From positions 1 through 64,000 of the forward strand of contig PPHI01000003.1 of NCBI GenBank assembly GCA_002901265.1: a stretch of DNA of 64,000 nucleotides, given 5' to 3'. The position numbers were made by a program, and so were the translations under genes. The notes under the pieces are model-generated. The model saw nothing but the letters and a program-made list of their open reading frames with translations. It was not told the DNA's origin and did no database searches. Source of the stretch: Rhodopirellula baltica (GTDB lineage: Bacteria > Planctomycetota > Planctomycetia > Pirellulales > Pirellulaceae). How positions within the stretch are numbered: position 1 is the stretch's first letter; each line of letters opens with the position of its first letter. Of this stretch, positions 26,042-34,782 are shown one piece after another.

Positions 26042-28612
26042 ATGCACACCTCCACGCGGCCACATTCGTGGCGGTCGAAACTGTCCGGTTTGGCATCGCT
26101 ATTGCTGATGTCCACGTCGGTTTCAGCCGTCGATGTTCGGGTTATCTATCCCGAATTCGAGCCAACCATCGAAGGCAAAGAAGTCGACTGGATCTACGGC
26201 GACTACTTGATGAGCAACGATCAAATTTCGTTGACCATTGCGGCGCCTATCGCCACACGTGACGCGAACTTGACCGTCCGTGAAATCGGCGCCTCGATCC
26301 TCGATCTGTCGGTCAACGACGCATCCAACGATCAATTAAGCGCCTACATCCCGGGTGCATTGCGCTACCAATTCTTTGACCCCAGTAAAGTCGACGTGGG
26401 ACGCGAAGGCGACACGGTGTACTGGACTTGCGAGTCATCGAATACCGTTGCCGACGATGGCACTCAAGCGAACGTCCGCTATGAACTGACCGAAGGACAG
26501 CCGTACGTTGTTGCGACCGTCACGATCACCGGCGAGAAAGCAAAGGACATCAAGGCGTTTGACCAAATCCGCGCTGACAAGACCTTCGACTTGATCGATG
26601 TCGACCAGTTCGCGGTCAGCCAAGACGCGTTTTTCCGCGCCGTGATCGGCTTCCAATCGGCATCGTCGGACAAACCGCTGGCTTGGAAAGAAAAGAAGAA
26701 ACGCACCAAGGAACTTCATTTCGCGAGCGAGCAAGTTGAAGCTGTTGAAAACGGGATTCGCTGGTCCGTGCGGATCTACCCCGCGTCCTCGGTCACCGAT
26801 CTGCAATCGGTTGCCAAAGACAACGGTTCGGCGTCCGCCATGCGAACGTTCGAAGTCATGACCGATGCGCCGGCACAAGAAGGACAAGCGTTCGTGCGTC
26901 GTGCCACGATCCGGATCGCTGCAGAAGGCCAAGACATCGCAAAAGCAGAGGCGATTCAGGCCGATGATCAAGGAATTGCGAAACTTCGTTTGCCCGCCGG
27001 CGACTACCAAGTTCAAGTCAACGCGGCTGGCTATCAACCGCTCAGCCAAACGCTGACCTTGGCTGCCGAAGCCTCGACCAGCACGCTTGCCTTGCAAGGT
27101 TTTAGCGGATTTTCGGCACTCGTTACCGATGGCGAAGGCCGCCAGATTCCCGCGAAGGCAACCGTTTATTCGGTTGACGGCAACGATCCGGACTTCGGGC
27201 CAGACAGCACGCGGACGTTTATTAAAAACTGCGTGTACGCCGTTCACGGTGGCATGATGGTTCCGCTGAACCCCGGCAAGTACGAAGTCCACTTCAGCCA
27301 CGGGCCGGAATTCAATAGCGAGTCTCGCCAATTCGAAGTCGCAGCCGGGAAAACGGTCGATTTGCAAGTTCAGCTGCCTCACGTTGTCGATACCACTGGC
27401 TGGGTCAGTGCTGAGCTTCACAGCCACAGCAGCCCCTCAGGTGATAACACGTCGGATCAATTCGGACGCGTCGAAAACCTGCTTTGCGAGCACCTCGAAT
27501 TCGCGCCCTGCACCGAGCACGCTCGGATCAGCACCTACGTTCCACACCTGGAAGCGATGGGACTGGTCGACGCCATGGCGACCTGCAGCGGAATGGAAGT
27601 CACCGGACGCCCCTTGCCGGTCAACCACCAAAACTCGTTCCCGCTGCAACGATTCCCGCACACGCAAAACGGTGGCGGGCCTCGTTCGGACGTGAACCCT
27701 GTCGTTCAAATCGAACGCATCGCGATGTGGGACAACGGTTCCGACAAGATCGTCCAAATGAACCACCCCAACCTGCACCAGATCTATGGTGACTTGGACG
27801 TCGACGGTCAGCCTGACGAAGGCTTCCGAAAGATGCTGCAGTTCACCGATGTGATCGAAGTGCACCCGCTGCAAACGATCTTCGATGATGTCGCGTCGAC
27901 ACCGCCAAACGTTCGCGAAATGCGAATTCCTTTGTTCCAGTGGATGCAATTGCTCAACCAGGGCTATCGCATTCCCGGCGTGATCAACACTGACGCACAC
28001 TACAACCATCACGGCAGTGGCTGGCGTCGTAACTGGTTCGCATCCAGCACGGATGACCCGGCAAAGATTTCGACCGACGAAATGGTTCGCCAGTCGGAAG
28101 CCGGCCACGTGATCATGTCGACCGGGCCGTACATGACTGTCACTGCAACCAGCCCATCGTTTGATCGTGTCGCGATTCCTGGCGACGACTTGGTCGCGAA
28201 AGACGGCAAGGTCAAAATGCACGTCACGGTTCAATGCCCAAACTGGTTGGACGTCAATCGCGTTCAGTTGTTCATCAACGGCCGTGCTTCTGAAGAGCAC
28301 AACTGGACTCGCAAGTCGAATCCTGATCAGTTCGGTGATGCCGATTCGGTCGTCAAGTTTGACACCAAGTTCGATGTCGAACTGGAGTCAGACGCACACC
28401 TGATCGTCGCAACGATCGGCGAAGGGATGACGATGCAAAAAGTGATGGGCCCCGGAAACGGAGACCGTGCACCAATCGCGGTCAGCAACCCAGTCTTCGT
28501 CGACCTTGACGGAAGCGGTTTCGACCACAACCACGACGAGCTCGGGTTGCCACTGCCAAAACAGACTGAACATCATCACCACGATCATGATGATCACGAT
28601 CACGTTCACTAA
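26042..28612 (+). CDS. Secreted CehA/McbA-type PHP-domain metallohydrolase with His-rich tail
   Basis: An 856-residue protein with a signal peptide (WRSKLSGLASLLLMSTSVSA). The N-terminal ~450 residues are beta-rich, with repeats such as LPAGDYQVQVNAAGYQPLSQ and LNPGKYEVHFSHGP that look like carboxypeptidase-regulatory/SD-repeat folds. The PHP-type domain has SAELHSHSSPSGD, FAPCTEHARIS, MNHPNLHQIYGDLD, EVHPLQ and VINTDAHYNHHG, which supply the His/Asp metal ligands. The C-terminus is HHHHDHDDHDHVH, a probable metal-binding tail. CehA-like PHP proteins hydrolyse esters, carbamates or phosphoesters; the substrate is unknown here. Confidence 0.85.
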   Translation: MHTSTRPHSWRSKLSGLASLLLMSTSVSAVDVRVIYPEFEPTIEGKEVDWIYGDYLMSNDQISLTIAAPIATRDANLTVREIGASILDLSVNDASNDQLSAYIPGALRYQFFDPSKVDVGREGDTVYWTCESSNTVADDGTQANVRYELTEGQPYVVATVTITGEKAKDIKAFDQIRADKTFDLIDVDQFAVSQDAFFRAVIGFQSASSDKPLAWKEKKKRTKELHFASEQVEAVENGIRWSVRIYPASSVTDLQSVAKDNGSASAMRTFEVMTDAPAQEGQAFVRRATIRIAAEGQDIAKAEAIQADDQGIAKLRLPAGDYQVQVNAAGYQPLSQTLTLAAEASTSTLALQGFSGFSALVTDGEGRQIPAKATVYSVDGNDPDFGPDSTRTFIKNCVYAVHGGMMVPLNPGKYEVHFSHGPEFNSESRQFEVAAGKTVDLQVQLPHVVDTTGWVSAELHSHSSPSGDNTSDQFGRVENLLCEHLEFAPCTEHARISTYVPHLEAMGLVDAMATCSGMEVTGRPLPVNHQNSFPLQRFPHTQNGGGPRSDVNPVVQIERIAMWDNGSDKIVQMNHPNLHQIYGDLDVDGQPDEGFRKMLQFTDVIEVHPLQTIFDDVASTPPNVREMRIPLFQWMQLLNQGYRIPGVINTDAHYNHHGSGWRRNWFASSTDDPAKISTDEMVRQSEAGHVIMSTGPYMTVTATSPSFDRVAIPGDDLVAKDGKVKMHVTVQCPNWLDVNRVQLFINGRASEEHNWTRKSNPDQFGDADSVVKFDTKFDVELESDAHLIVATIGEGMTMQKVMGPGNGDRAPIAVSNPVFVDLDGSGFDHNHDELGLPLPKQTEHHHHDHDDHDHVH

Positions 28613-28629
28613 GAACGTTTAGGCAACCT

Positions 28630-28675
28630 CACTCGAAATCAGATCACGGCCGGTTACGGCTGGCCGTGTCGAGTG
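28630..28675 (+). terminator. Hairpin downstream of the PHP gene
   Basis: The outer stem CACTCGA (28630-28636)/TCGAGTG (28669-28675) and the inner stem CACGGCC (28645-28651)/GGCCGTG (28662-28668) form a large hairpin 18 bases past the stop codon. It has no T-run on the plus strand, so it may be a processing/termination structure rather than a canonical terminator. Confidence 0.4.
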
Positions 28676-28864
28676 AATCCACGCGAGAAAGAAATCAACG
28701 AAACGCTCGGCTGGCATTTTGCTGTCCGGGCGTTTCGCGCATACAAAAATGCTCGGCAACTCCGATCGAATTGCCGAACTTCATTGGTGGTCTTGTTTTC
28801 GTGACTCCAAAGCGGCATTTGCGTGAGCGATTCACAAGACACTCGCGCAAGCTCCAGCAAACAA

Positions 28865-28890
28865 GCCGATGCCCAAAATCAGGCATCGGC
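28865..28890 (-). terminator. Rho-independent terminator-like hairpin
   Basis: A 9-bp stem GCCGATGCC/GGCATCGGC (28882-28890 with 28865-28873) around an 8-base loop is followed on the minus strand by TTGTTTGC. It is 50 bases past the stop of the small basic ORF and supports minus-strand transcription here. Confidence 0.6.
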
Positions 28891-28939
28891 GGCATTGGTT
28901 CGCTTGGAATACCGGCATTACATCAGCCGGTCACCGAAA

Positions 28940-29029
28940 CTATTTCTTGCGGTGACGGATCTTGCTACGCATCCGTCGTTTCTTACGACCTACCTTACGC
29001 CGCCCTTTTCCAGTTTTCTTAGTACCCAC
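28940..29029 (-). CDS. Candidate 29-residue highly basic protein (possible small ribosome-associated protein)
   Basis: A 90-base reading frame starting with GTG (29027-29029), preceded by GGAG at 29040-29043 (10-base spacing), ending in TAG at 28940-28942. Of 29 residues, 18 are Lys, Arg or His; the C-terminal part is KKRRMRSKIRHRKK. There is no homologue I can name with confidence. The composition recalls very small ribosomal proteins (bTHX, mS38/bS22-like), but the motifs do not match them exactly. A TTGACA hexamer lies upstream (29089-29094) without a good -10, and a terminator-like hairpin follows. It is located where no other gene exists. The chance that this is spurious is real. Confidence 0.5.
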   Translation of the reverse strand: MGTKKTGKGRRKVGRKKRRMRSKIRHRKK

Positions 29030-29326
29030 CCAGTCAAATCTCCAATTCGGCGATCCCGCAGTTGGCGGTGATCTCAGCTATAAATGTTTGTCAAACCCGG
29101 ACTTTATCTACACCGGGTCCTCGGTCGGGCCCCAGAGGTTAGCAGATTACGTCAGCGGGACAAGTCGAAAAGGTTCGCGAAGCGTTCAGGTCGCCCAAAA
29201 GCGATCGCTTCGTTACCGATTTCGCAACGCATTCGTTCTTCGGCAATCCCACCGCAGTGACTGAAAGCAAAAGCGACAAGCCAATCGCAAGCTGACGCCA
29301 GGCACCGAACGACCAGAGAGACATCG
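29030..29326. other. Non-coding region between the small basic ORF and the CPBP gene
   Basis: About 297 bases. Apart from the GGAG Shine-Dalgarno and the TTGACA hexamer noted for the small ORF, I see no gene, repeat or terminator here. Confidence 0.4.
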
Positions 29327-30088
29327 TTACCAGAGGTACCAGGCACCAGCCCAGCACACATAAAGCCCCAGGATCAGGTTGGTGACCGCGTGTGCGACCA
29401 CGCAATTCCAGAACTTGCCGGTGCGGTACATCATCCAAGTGACCAGTGAAAACCAGACGATCGCGGCAATGAACTCACCCGGATGAGTGGCGACGGCATA
29501 AACCGTTGCGGCAACCACGCCCCGACGGCCAATTTTTAGCAACGGTAGCGCGGTCCAGTCCTCCGTTTCCACCGAACGCATCACGAATCCACGAAGAAAC
29601 AACTCTTCGGCGATCGGAACACAGACTGCCAAGAGCAGAAACCGAGCGATCAGGAACCCGATCAACGGTGCACCCGCGGCATAGGTGAGAAACGGATCGA
29701 CGCCTTCGCGAGCGGGCAGCCAATCGGTGGAAATCGAAAGCGTTCGCAACAGCTTCCGTTCCAAACCGGCTTCGCAGATCCCAATCCATAACGCCGCGCC
29801 AATCACACCAACGGACCAGCCCCAGTGGTCGATCCGCAGTGGAAATTGGCGGACGATCTCGCGGGCAAACCACGCAAATGCAGCCGCCATCAGCGCTACG
29901 CGTGCCGACACGAGGCCCAGATACGTGGTGCCGTTTACCGTTTGGCCATCGACCAAAGGTTCGGTATCGACCAGCATCCCAAGGATAAAAAACAGCATCA
30001 GCGGGATGATCATCGCCGCCTTTGACAGCCACGGATCTGATTCAATCACGTCACGTGGCTTGGCGTTTTCGTTCACCCTCGATGGCAT
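29327..30088 (-). CDS. CPBP family intramembrane metalloprotease (CAAX-protease-related)
   Basis: A 253-residue polytopic membrane protein. The catalytic signature is AEELFLRGFVMR (Glu161, Glu162, Arg166), followed by ATHPGEFIAAI (His202) and WNCVVAHAVTNL (His233, Asn237), the three conserved motifs of the Abi/CPBP family. The domain occupies the C-terminal two thirds. It resembles the exosortase-linked CAAX prenyl protease-related group. Members cleave membrane-bound substrates or act in bacteriocin immunity; the role here is unknown. It begins 32 bases after the stop of the KAP-like gene, so the two may be co-transcribed. Confidence 0.85.
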   Translation of the reverse strand: MPSRVNENAKPRDVIESDPWLSKAAMIIPLMLFFILGMLVDTEPLVDGQTVNGTTYLGLVSARVALMAAAFAWFAREIVRQFPLRIDHWGWSVGVIGAALWIGICEAGLERKLLRTLSISTDWLPAREGVDPFLTYAAGAPLIGFLIARFLLLAVCVPIAEELFLRGFVMRSVETEDWTALPLLKIGRRGVVAATVYAVATHPGEFIAAIVWFSLVTWMMYRTGKFWNCVVAHAVTNLILGLYVCWAGAWYLW

Positions 30089-30120
30089 CCTGGAAAGCTC
30101 GGGCTGCTGGTAGCGATCGG

Positions 30121-31629
30121 TTACAGGCTGGACGAATCGACTTCGCGGCTATACACCGCCAACACCGTTTCAAAGGTCTCGGCTTTGATCTTGTATTCGG
30201 GATTGGCATCGGTGTAACGGTTGCAGTGGTCAACAAGCACGCGATACAGAAACCGGAACAGGTGCCGGGGAACACGCAGCGAGTGAAACGCGCTGATCAT
30301 GCGGTTGTAATCCAAATCCGCGAACAGGTCCTTTGGCTCAGGCGATTCGCCAGGCTTTGCGCAGGCCATCATCCGGGCGCGGGCCAAGTCGTAAAGCGAC
30401 TCGCCGGTCCACTGGAACGAGGGGATCACGTTTTGCTTGTCCAGACGCGCCCGCTCGTGAAAATCGCGTGATTCGCGTTCCATGTCACGGTGCAAGTCCT
30501 GGGGCAACATCAACTTGAAACCGATGCCTGGATGTTTGAGCAGTTTGTTGTCCAACAGCGGCCAGACGAACAGACGCATCAGTTCCAGTTTGCCGCCGGT
30601 CATGTGGGGTTCGTCCACACGGTCAAGTAGCACGATTGTTCCGGCGTAACCCAAGCGGGCGAGTACCGATTGGAACTTGTTTAGCAGTTCGTAGCGATCG
30701 TCGGTGCGGTCGTAGCGCGGCAGCGGTTGGCTGGCCAGTTCCTTTGCCGGGATCGAATGTAGGACTTTGCGGACGGTGCCCAGTTCGCGACGTCCGACAC
30801 GCATGTGGCGTTTGATTTGGAATGCCGCCCACCATGTTTTGACCAAACGAATCAGGTACGGTCCTGACCCGATGAGCATCAGCACTGGCATCAACCACAG
30901 GTAATCCCAAACGGTGCGTACGGCGTTACCCGCGTCGTCCGTTCCACCGGTGCTGGTGAAGATCAAATAGAGGAACGCTGCGGCAACGATCACGCACCAG
31001 ACACAGGCAAACCAGCAGCTCACGTGGGTGCTGAGGTTGTTGTATCCCAGGCGGCGGCGAAAGCTGTTCCAACGCTCGACAAATGCACCGTCGCTGCTTT
31101 GGTCATAGCAGGCGGCTAGCAACAGCAGATCGCGCCGGTCGTTGTGATCAAGCTGTGCGAGGGCTTGTCCGTCGATGCCGTCTTCGACCAATTCGTGCTT
31201 CAAAATTTGGTCGACCAGTTTGGTCACGCCCAGGCACAGGATCGAATCCATGTGATCCCAGAGCTTCCATTCCTTGAGCACACGCTCGGGTTTACGCGCG
31301 GTGCGTCGACTGAGCCGTTCGCTGAAGTGGTCCAGGAACGGATTGAAATCGTCATAGGGAATCGTGAAGACACGTTGCCCCGGATTGTCCTGGTTGAACT
31401 TTTTCAGGTGCCGCAGGATCTGCAGCCGCATCGCGGTTTTCCCGGACCCTTTGGGCCCAAACACCATCGCCGTCGAAGGTTCTTTGGGATCGCCATAAAC
31501 CTTGTCCCAAACGGGGTGATAGGCATTGGCGATGCAGTGCTCTTTGAAGACCTGGTCGGTCTGAGCGTCTTCTTCGGCAAAGGGGTTCCGGACGATCCCG
31601 TGGTGCTCTAACAGACTCTGGATATTCAT
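30121..31629 (-). CDS. KAP-like membrane-inserted P-loop NTPase
   Basis: A 502-residue protein. Walker A is FGPKGSGKTAMR (GPKGSGKT at residues 58-65) and Walker B is TIVLLDRVDEP (331-340). Two transmembrane helices, about 203-224 (CWFACVWCVIVAAAFLYLIF) and 243-263, lie between them. This insertion of membrane segments into the P-loop domain is the hallmark of the KAP NTPase family. The C-terminus is helical and charged. KAP proteins are often associated with stress or defence-type islands or membrane signalling, but the function here is unknown. It is followed, on the same strand, by the CPBP protease gene. Confidence 0.75.
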   Translation of the reverse strand: MNIQSLLEHHGIVRNPFAEEDAQTDQVFKEHCIANAYHPVWDKVYGDPKEPSTAMVFGPKGSGKTAMRLQILRHLKKFNQDNPGQRVFTIPYDDFNPFLDHFSERLSRRTARKPERVLKEWKLWDHMDSILCLGVTKLVDQILKHELVEDGIDGQALAQLDHNDRRDLLLLAACYDQSSDGAFVERWNSFRRRLGYNNLSTHVSCWFACVWCVIVAAAFLYLIFTSTGGTDDAGNAVRTVWDYLWLMPVLMLIGSGPYLIRLVKTWWAAFQIKRHMRVGRRELGTVRKVLHSIPAKELASQPLPRYDRTDDRYELLNKFQSVLARLGYAGTIVLLDRVDEPHMTGGKLELMRLFVWPLLDNKLLKHPGIGFKLMLPQDLHRDMERESRDFHERARLDKQNVIPSFQWTGESLYDLARARMMACAKPGESPEPKDLFADLDYNRMISAFHSLRVPRHLFRFLYRVLVDHCNRYTDANPEYKIKAETFETVLAVYSREVDSSSL

Positions 31630-31666
31630 CTCAGGGGCTTCCTGCGGTTGCTGCTCTTGAGGGGCC

Positions 31667-32218
31667 TTATTTGCCGGCCGATTTGACCATCGCGACGAAC
31701 TTCTCGCGATTGGCCTTCACCGTTTTCGCGGGGCCGACCAATTTGGCAAAGTACAAGCGGCCTTCGAAAGCAAAGACTGCGCCAACCATTGCATAGTCTT
31801 CACGTTGAACGGTTTTGCCGCCGAAGAACGGGCCACCGCCCATCGATTCGGCAAAGGTGCCCGAAACGTCGACAAGGTGGACTTCGAAGGGGCCCACGGT
31901 CATCGTTTCGACCTTTTGGTCTTCGTCTTTGCCGCCCGAAAATTGGCCTTTCCAGCGTTTGATATTGGGCTGCACACCACCGCCGGCTCGCATCATGGTC
32001 AAACGAGCCGCATCGTCGCCTTCGCCGACTTGAAATTCATGTTCGATGATGCGCGATTTCTTTTCACCCTCTTTGAACTCCGCAGGAACTTCCATTTTCG
32101 CTTTGCCCAAGACGTCAATTTCCTTGGCGTCTTCGGCGTGGCTTTGTGTCGCCCCGAAGGACGCCATCGCGATCGAAACGGTGACCAAACAGGCGACAAA
32201 ACTCGGCGAACGAAACAT
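31667..32218 (-). CDS. Secreted protein of unknown function
   Basis: A 183-residue protein with a good signal peptide (FRSPSFVACLVTVSIAMAS, cleavage near SHA-ED). The mature part has EGEKKSRIIEHEFQVGEGDD, MMRAGGGVQPNIKRWKGQFSGG and AVFAFEGRLYFAKLVGPAKT, features of a beta-rich secreted domain. I do not recognise a named family; similar small planctomycete proteins are annotated only as hypothetical. The start at 32216-32218 is chosen because it opens the signal peptide; a longer frame continues upstream without a better start. Confidence 0.65.
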   Translation of the reverse strand: MFRSPSFVACLVTVSIAMASFGATQSHAEDAKEIDVLGKAKMEVPAEFKEGEKKSRIIEHEFQVGEGDDAARLTMMRAGGGVQPNIKRWKGQFSGGKDEDQKVETMTVGPFEVHLVDVSGTFAESMGGGPFFGGKTVQREDYAMVGAVFAFEGRLYFAKLVGPAKTVKANREKFVAMVKSAGK

Positions 32219-32361
32219 ATCGAAAGCTCCACGGAGGTGTGAAATGATCGGATTTCCAGCGTTGGATTCGATCTTACTGTAGCTGATTGGGCAACGAAGA
32301 CGAATTGGGTGCCCCAAAGTACCGCCGGGACCTTTCAACCGGCGGAAAAGACAAGCCTAGG

Positions 32362-33192
32362 TCAGGCGCCAGCGGAGGCGACTAAAAAGAGTGTGACGAC
32401 GAGCCCAACGACAAGGGCGCCGAGGACCGCGACCAAAGTCAGACGGCGGTTCGTGCGTTTTCGCCGGGTGGCACCGATCAGTGCCGATCCCATCAACGAC
32501 GAATCCAGTGGACTGGTCTCTTCCGCCGCGATCGACTTGGTTTTCTCATTGGACAGCGAATTTGTAGGCCCCGAATTTGTCGGCCCCGCGTTCGCCGAAC
32601 GCATCGCCCCTGGCAATTGATCGACGATTTCAGCGAGCACCTCGGACGCTTCACGCCATTGCGGCCAACCGTCACGCCAAAGCAATGCCGTCTTTGCCAC
32701 ACGACCTTGATCGATCCAATCCCGCAAGACTTTCGTTTCCGCCGGACCATATTGCCCACCGCTGGGCGGACGCACGTACCATGTCGCCGGCTCGTCACCG
32801 CTCAAAATCTCCGCGCCGCCAGCGTTTGCATCGGCCGCGATTGGCTCCGGCGTTGTCGACACCGACGTAGTGGGTGCTGACCTATTTGTGGGTACTGGGG
32901 CCTGCGCCGTCATCGTTGCGACGGCTGCCGAGTCGTCGGTGATATCGCGTGAAGAACCAGAGGCGGCGATTTTGGTCGTTCTGGACACGTCGGCTTTCGA
33001 GTCATGTTCAACATGCTCCAAGTCGGACTGTCCGGGTTCGGCGGATTCCTCAAGTGGTATCGAACAAGCCGCATCACCGGGCGGAATGCGAAATCGCACC
33101 TTGCAGGCCGGACAAACGCCCCGACGTCCCGCCAGTTCGTTCTTGATATTGAGTGGTTTGCCACACGAGTGGCATGCAAACCGAATTCCCAT
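32362..33192 (-). CDS. Zinc-ribbon and GYF_2 (DUF4339) domain membrane protein
   Basis: A 276-residue protein. The N-terminal zinc ribbon has Cys7, Cys10, Cys27 and Cys30 (FACHSCGKPL...GVCPACKVRF). Residues 137-178 form a GYF_2 domain (WYVRPPSGGQYGPAETKVL ... TALLWRDGWPQW). A low-complexity Ser/Thr/Asn linker and one C-terminal transmembrane helix (LTLVAVLGALVVGLVVTLFL, about 251-271) follow. The zinc ribbon plus GYF_2 combination is frequent in planctomycetes and probably mediates protein-protein contacts at the membrane. The function is unknown. Confidence 0.85.
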   Translation of the reverse strand: MGIRFACHSCGKPLNIKNELAGRRGVCPACKVRFRIPPGDAACSIPLEESAEPGQSDLEHVEHDSKADVSRTTKIAASGSSRDITDDSAAVATMTAQAPVPTNRSAPTTSVSTTPEPIAADANAGGAEILSGDEPATWYVRPPSGGQYGPAETKVLRDWIDQGRVAKTALLWRDGWPQWREASEVLAEIVDQLPGAMRSANAGPTNSGPTNSLSNEKTKSIAAEETSPLDSSLMGSALIGATRRKRTNRRLTLVAVLGALVVGLVVTLFLVASAGA

Positions 33193-33491
33193 CAGATTGT
33201 TCTGGCGTCGAGAAAAGATTGAAACCGCGTCAAAGCTTTATTATAGCCCTCGATTCAGTCTAGCCAACAAAGCCGTGAATCGCCGAATTCGGCTGGCGTA
33301 ACAACAAACAGGTTAAACCAGGCAAATTAATCGGACGTGATCTGCGGACTGCCAAGCTTGCCTCCGCTATTGTGGTATCCGAAGATAGTATCCCAACCCG
33401 CCGTTCTGAGATCACGCCAACCTTCTTTAGACGCGTCAAATCGCGTCTTTCCCCGCACCCGCCTCCCACCCAAATTGCCCGGAACACCCTG

Positions 33492-34742
33492 ATGAATCCC
33501 ACCGGAATCGCATGCTGCCTGTTTGCGGTCGTGTTGTCTGCGACCGCAGTTTCGCAAAACGCAAACGCACAGAACCGTCCCTTCGTCGCCAACTATGACG
33601 AAGCCAAAATCCCGCCCTATGCGTTGCCCGATGTATTGGGTGATGTCAAAAGCGCCGATGACTGGCCGGCGAAACGTGCCGAATGGCGCGACCTCATCGC
33701 GGCAGAAATGTTCGGCAAAGGTCCGGCCAGCGATGCGGGTGGCGATGTGTCCGTGCGATCGCAATTGGATGATGTGGCGATCTTGGACGGAGCAGGCTTC
33801 CTACGCCAGCTGCACGTCCAAATCGCTGGTGAAACCGTTCGTGTTGCAATGTTCTTGCCCGAATCGGCCAAGCAGCAGCCGGTGCCTGTGTTCCTGGGAT
33901 ACAACTTCGCCGGCAATCACACCGTGTTTGATCACCCGGCGATCGAATTGCCGACCAGCTGGATGCGAAACATTGATGACCACCGCGCACGTGATGCTGA
34001 TCGCGGCAAGTCATCGTCGCGATGGGCGATCGAAGCGATGATCCGAGCCGGCTTTGGACTGGTCACGATTTACTATGGCGACATCGATCCTGACTTTGAT
34101 GACGGGTTCGAAAACGGCGTGCACAAAGTCTTGGGGAAGCCGGCCGATGACGAAGCCGCATCGATCGCCACTTGGGCCTGGGGACTCAGCCGCGTTCTCG
34201 ACGTGCTTGAACAAGTTGACGTGGTCGATGCCAAACGAGTCGCGGTGTTCGGACATTCACGACTGGGCAAAACCAGTTTGTGGGCCGGTGCGTCGGATCA
34301 ACGATTTGCACTGGTGATCTCCAACGATTCCGGTTGTGGTGGCGCCGCGTTGTCCCGTCGTCAAATTGGTGAAACGGTCTGGCGGATCAATACCTCGTTT
34401 CCTCATTGGTTTTGTGGAAACTTTAAAAAATACAACGAGCAAGAAAGCAAGCTGCCTTTTGACAGCCATGTGCTGTTGTCCTTGATTGCACCGCGTCCGC
34501 TGTATGTTGCCAGTGCTGTCGAAGACCGCTGGGCAGACCCCAAAGGCGAATTTTTATCCTGCGTTGAAGCCGATCCGGTCTACAAGTTGCTGGGTACAGA
34601 AGGGTTGCCGACGACCGAGATGCCGCCGGTCGGCGAAAGTCAGCAAGGCACCATTGGCTATCACATTCGCGAAGGCAAGCACGATGTGACGGACTTTGAC
34701 TGGCAGCAGTACATTCGCTTTGCAACGCGGCACCTGAAATAG
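33492..34742 (+). CDS. Secreted CE15-type glucuronoyl esterase / acetyl xylan esterase-like protein
   Basis: A 416-residue alpha/beta-hydrolase. A signal peptide (TGIACCLFAVVLSATAV) is followed by NYDEAKIPPYALPDVL. The nucleophile motif is VFGHSRLGKTSLW with Ser256, the GxSxxGK pattern of glucuronoyl esterases. Further landmarks are VISNDSGCGGAALSRR, APRPLYVASAVEDRWADPKG and the late GYHIREGKHDVTDFDW, whose His completes the triad. CE15 enzymes cut ester bonds between 4-O-methyl-glucuronic acid and lignin alcohols, or related esters in uronate-rich polysaccharide. The start is the ATG at 33492 at the signal peptide; an in-frame upstream extension is less likely. Confidence 0.85.
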   Translation: MNPTGIACCLFAVVLSATAVSQNANAQNRPFVANYDEAKIPPYALPDVLGDVKSADDWPAKRAEWRDLIAAEMFGKGPASDAGGDVSVRSQLDDVAILDGAGFLRQLHVQIAGETVRVAMFLPESAKQQPVPVFLGYNFAGNHTVFDHPAIELPTSWMRNIDDHRARDADRGKSSSRWAIEAMIRAGFGLVTIYYGDIDPDFDDGFENGVHKVLGKPADDEAASIATWAWGLSRVLDVLEQVDVVDAKRVAVFGHSRLGKTSLWAGASDQRFALVISNDSGCGGAALSRRQIGETVWRINTSFPHWFCGNFKKYNEQESKLPFDSHVLLSLIAPRPLYVASAVEDRWADPKGEFLSCVEADPVYKLLGTEGLPTTEMPPVGESQQGTIGYHIREGKHDVTDFDWQQYIRFATRHLK

Positions 34743-34782
34743 CCTTTCTCGCAATCCTTTCGACCATTGGCGGGTGATCACG

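Noticed and set aside
29050-29100. Consensus promoter for the 29-residue ORF
   Set aside because: TTGACA is present at 29089-29094, but no acceptable -10 occurs at 16-18 bases; only the RBS and terminator are used as support.
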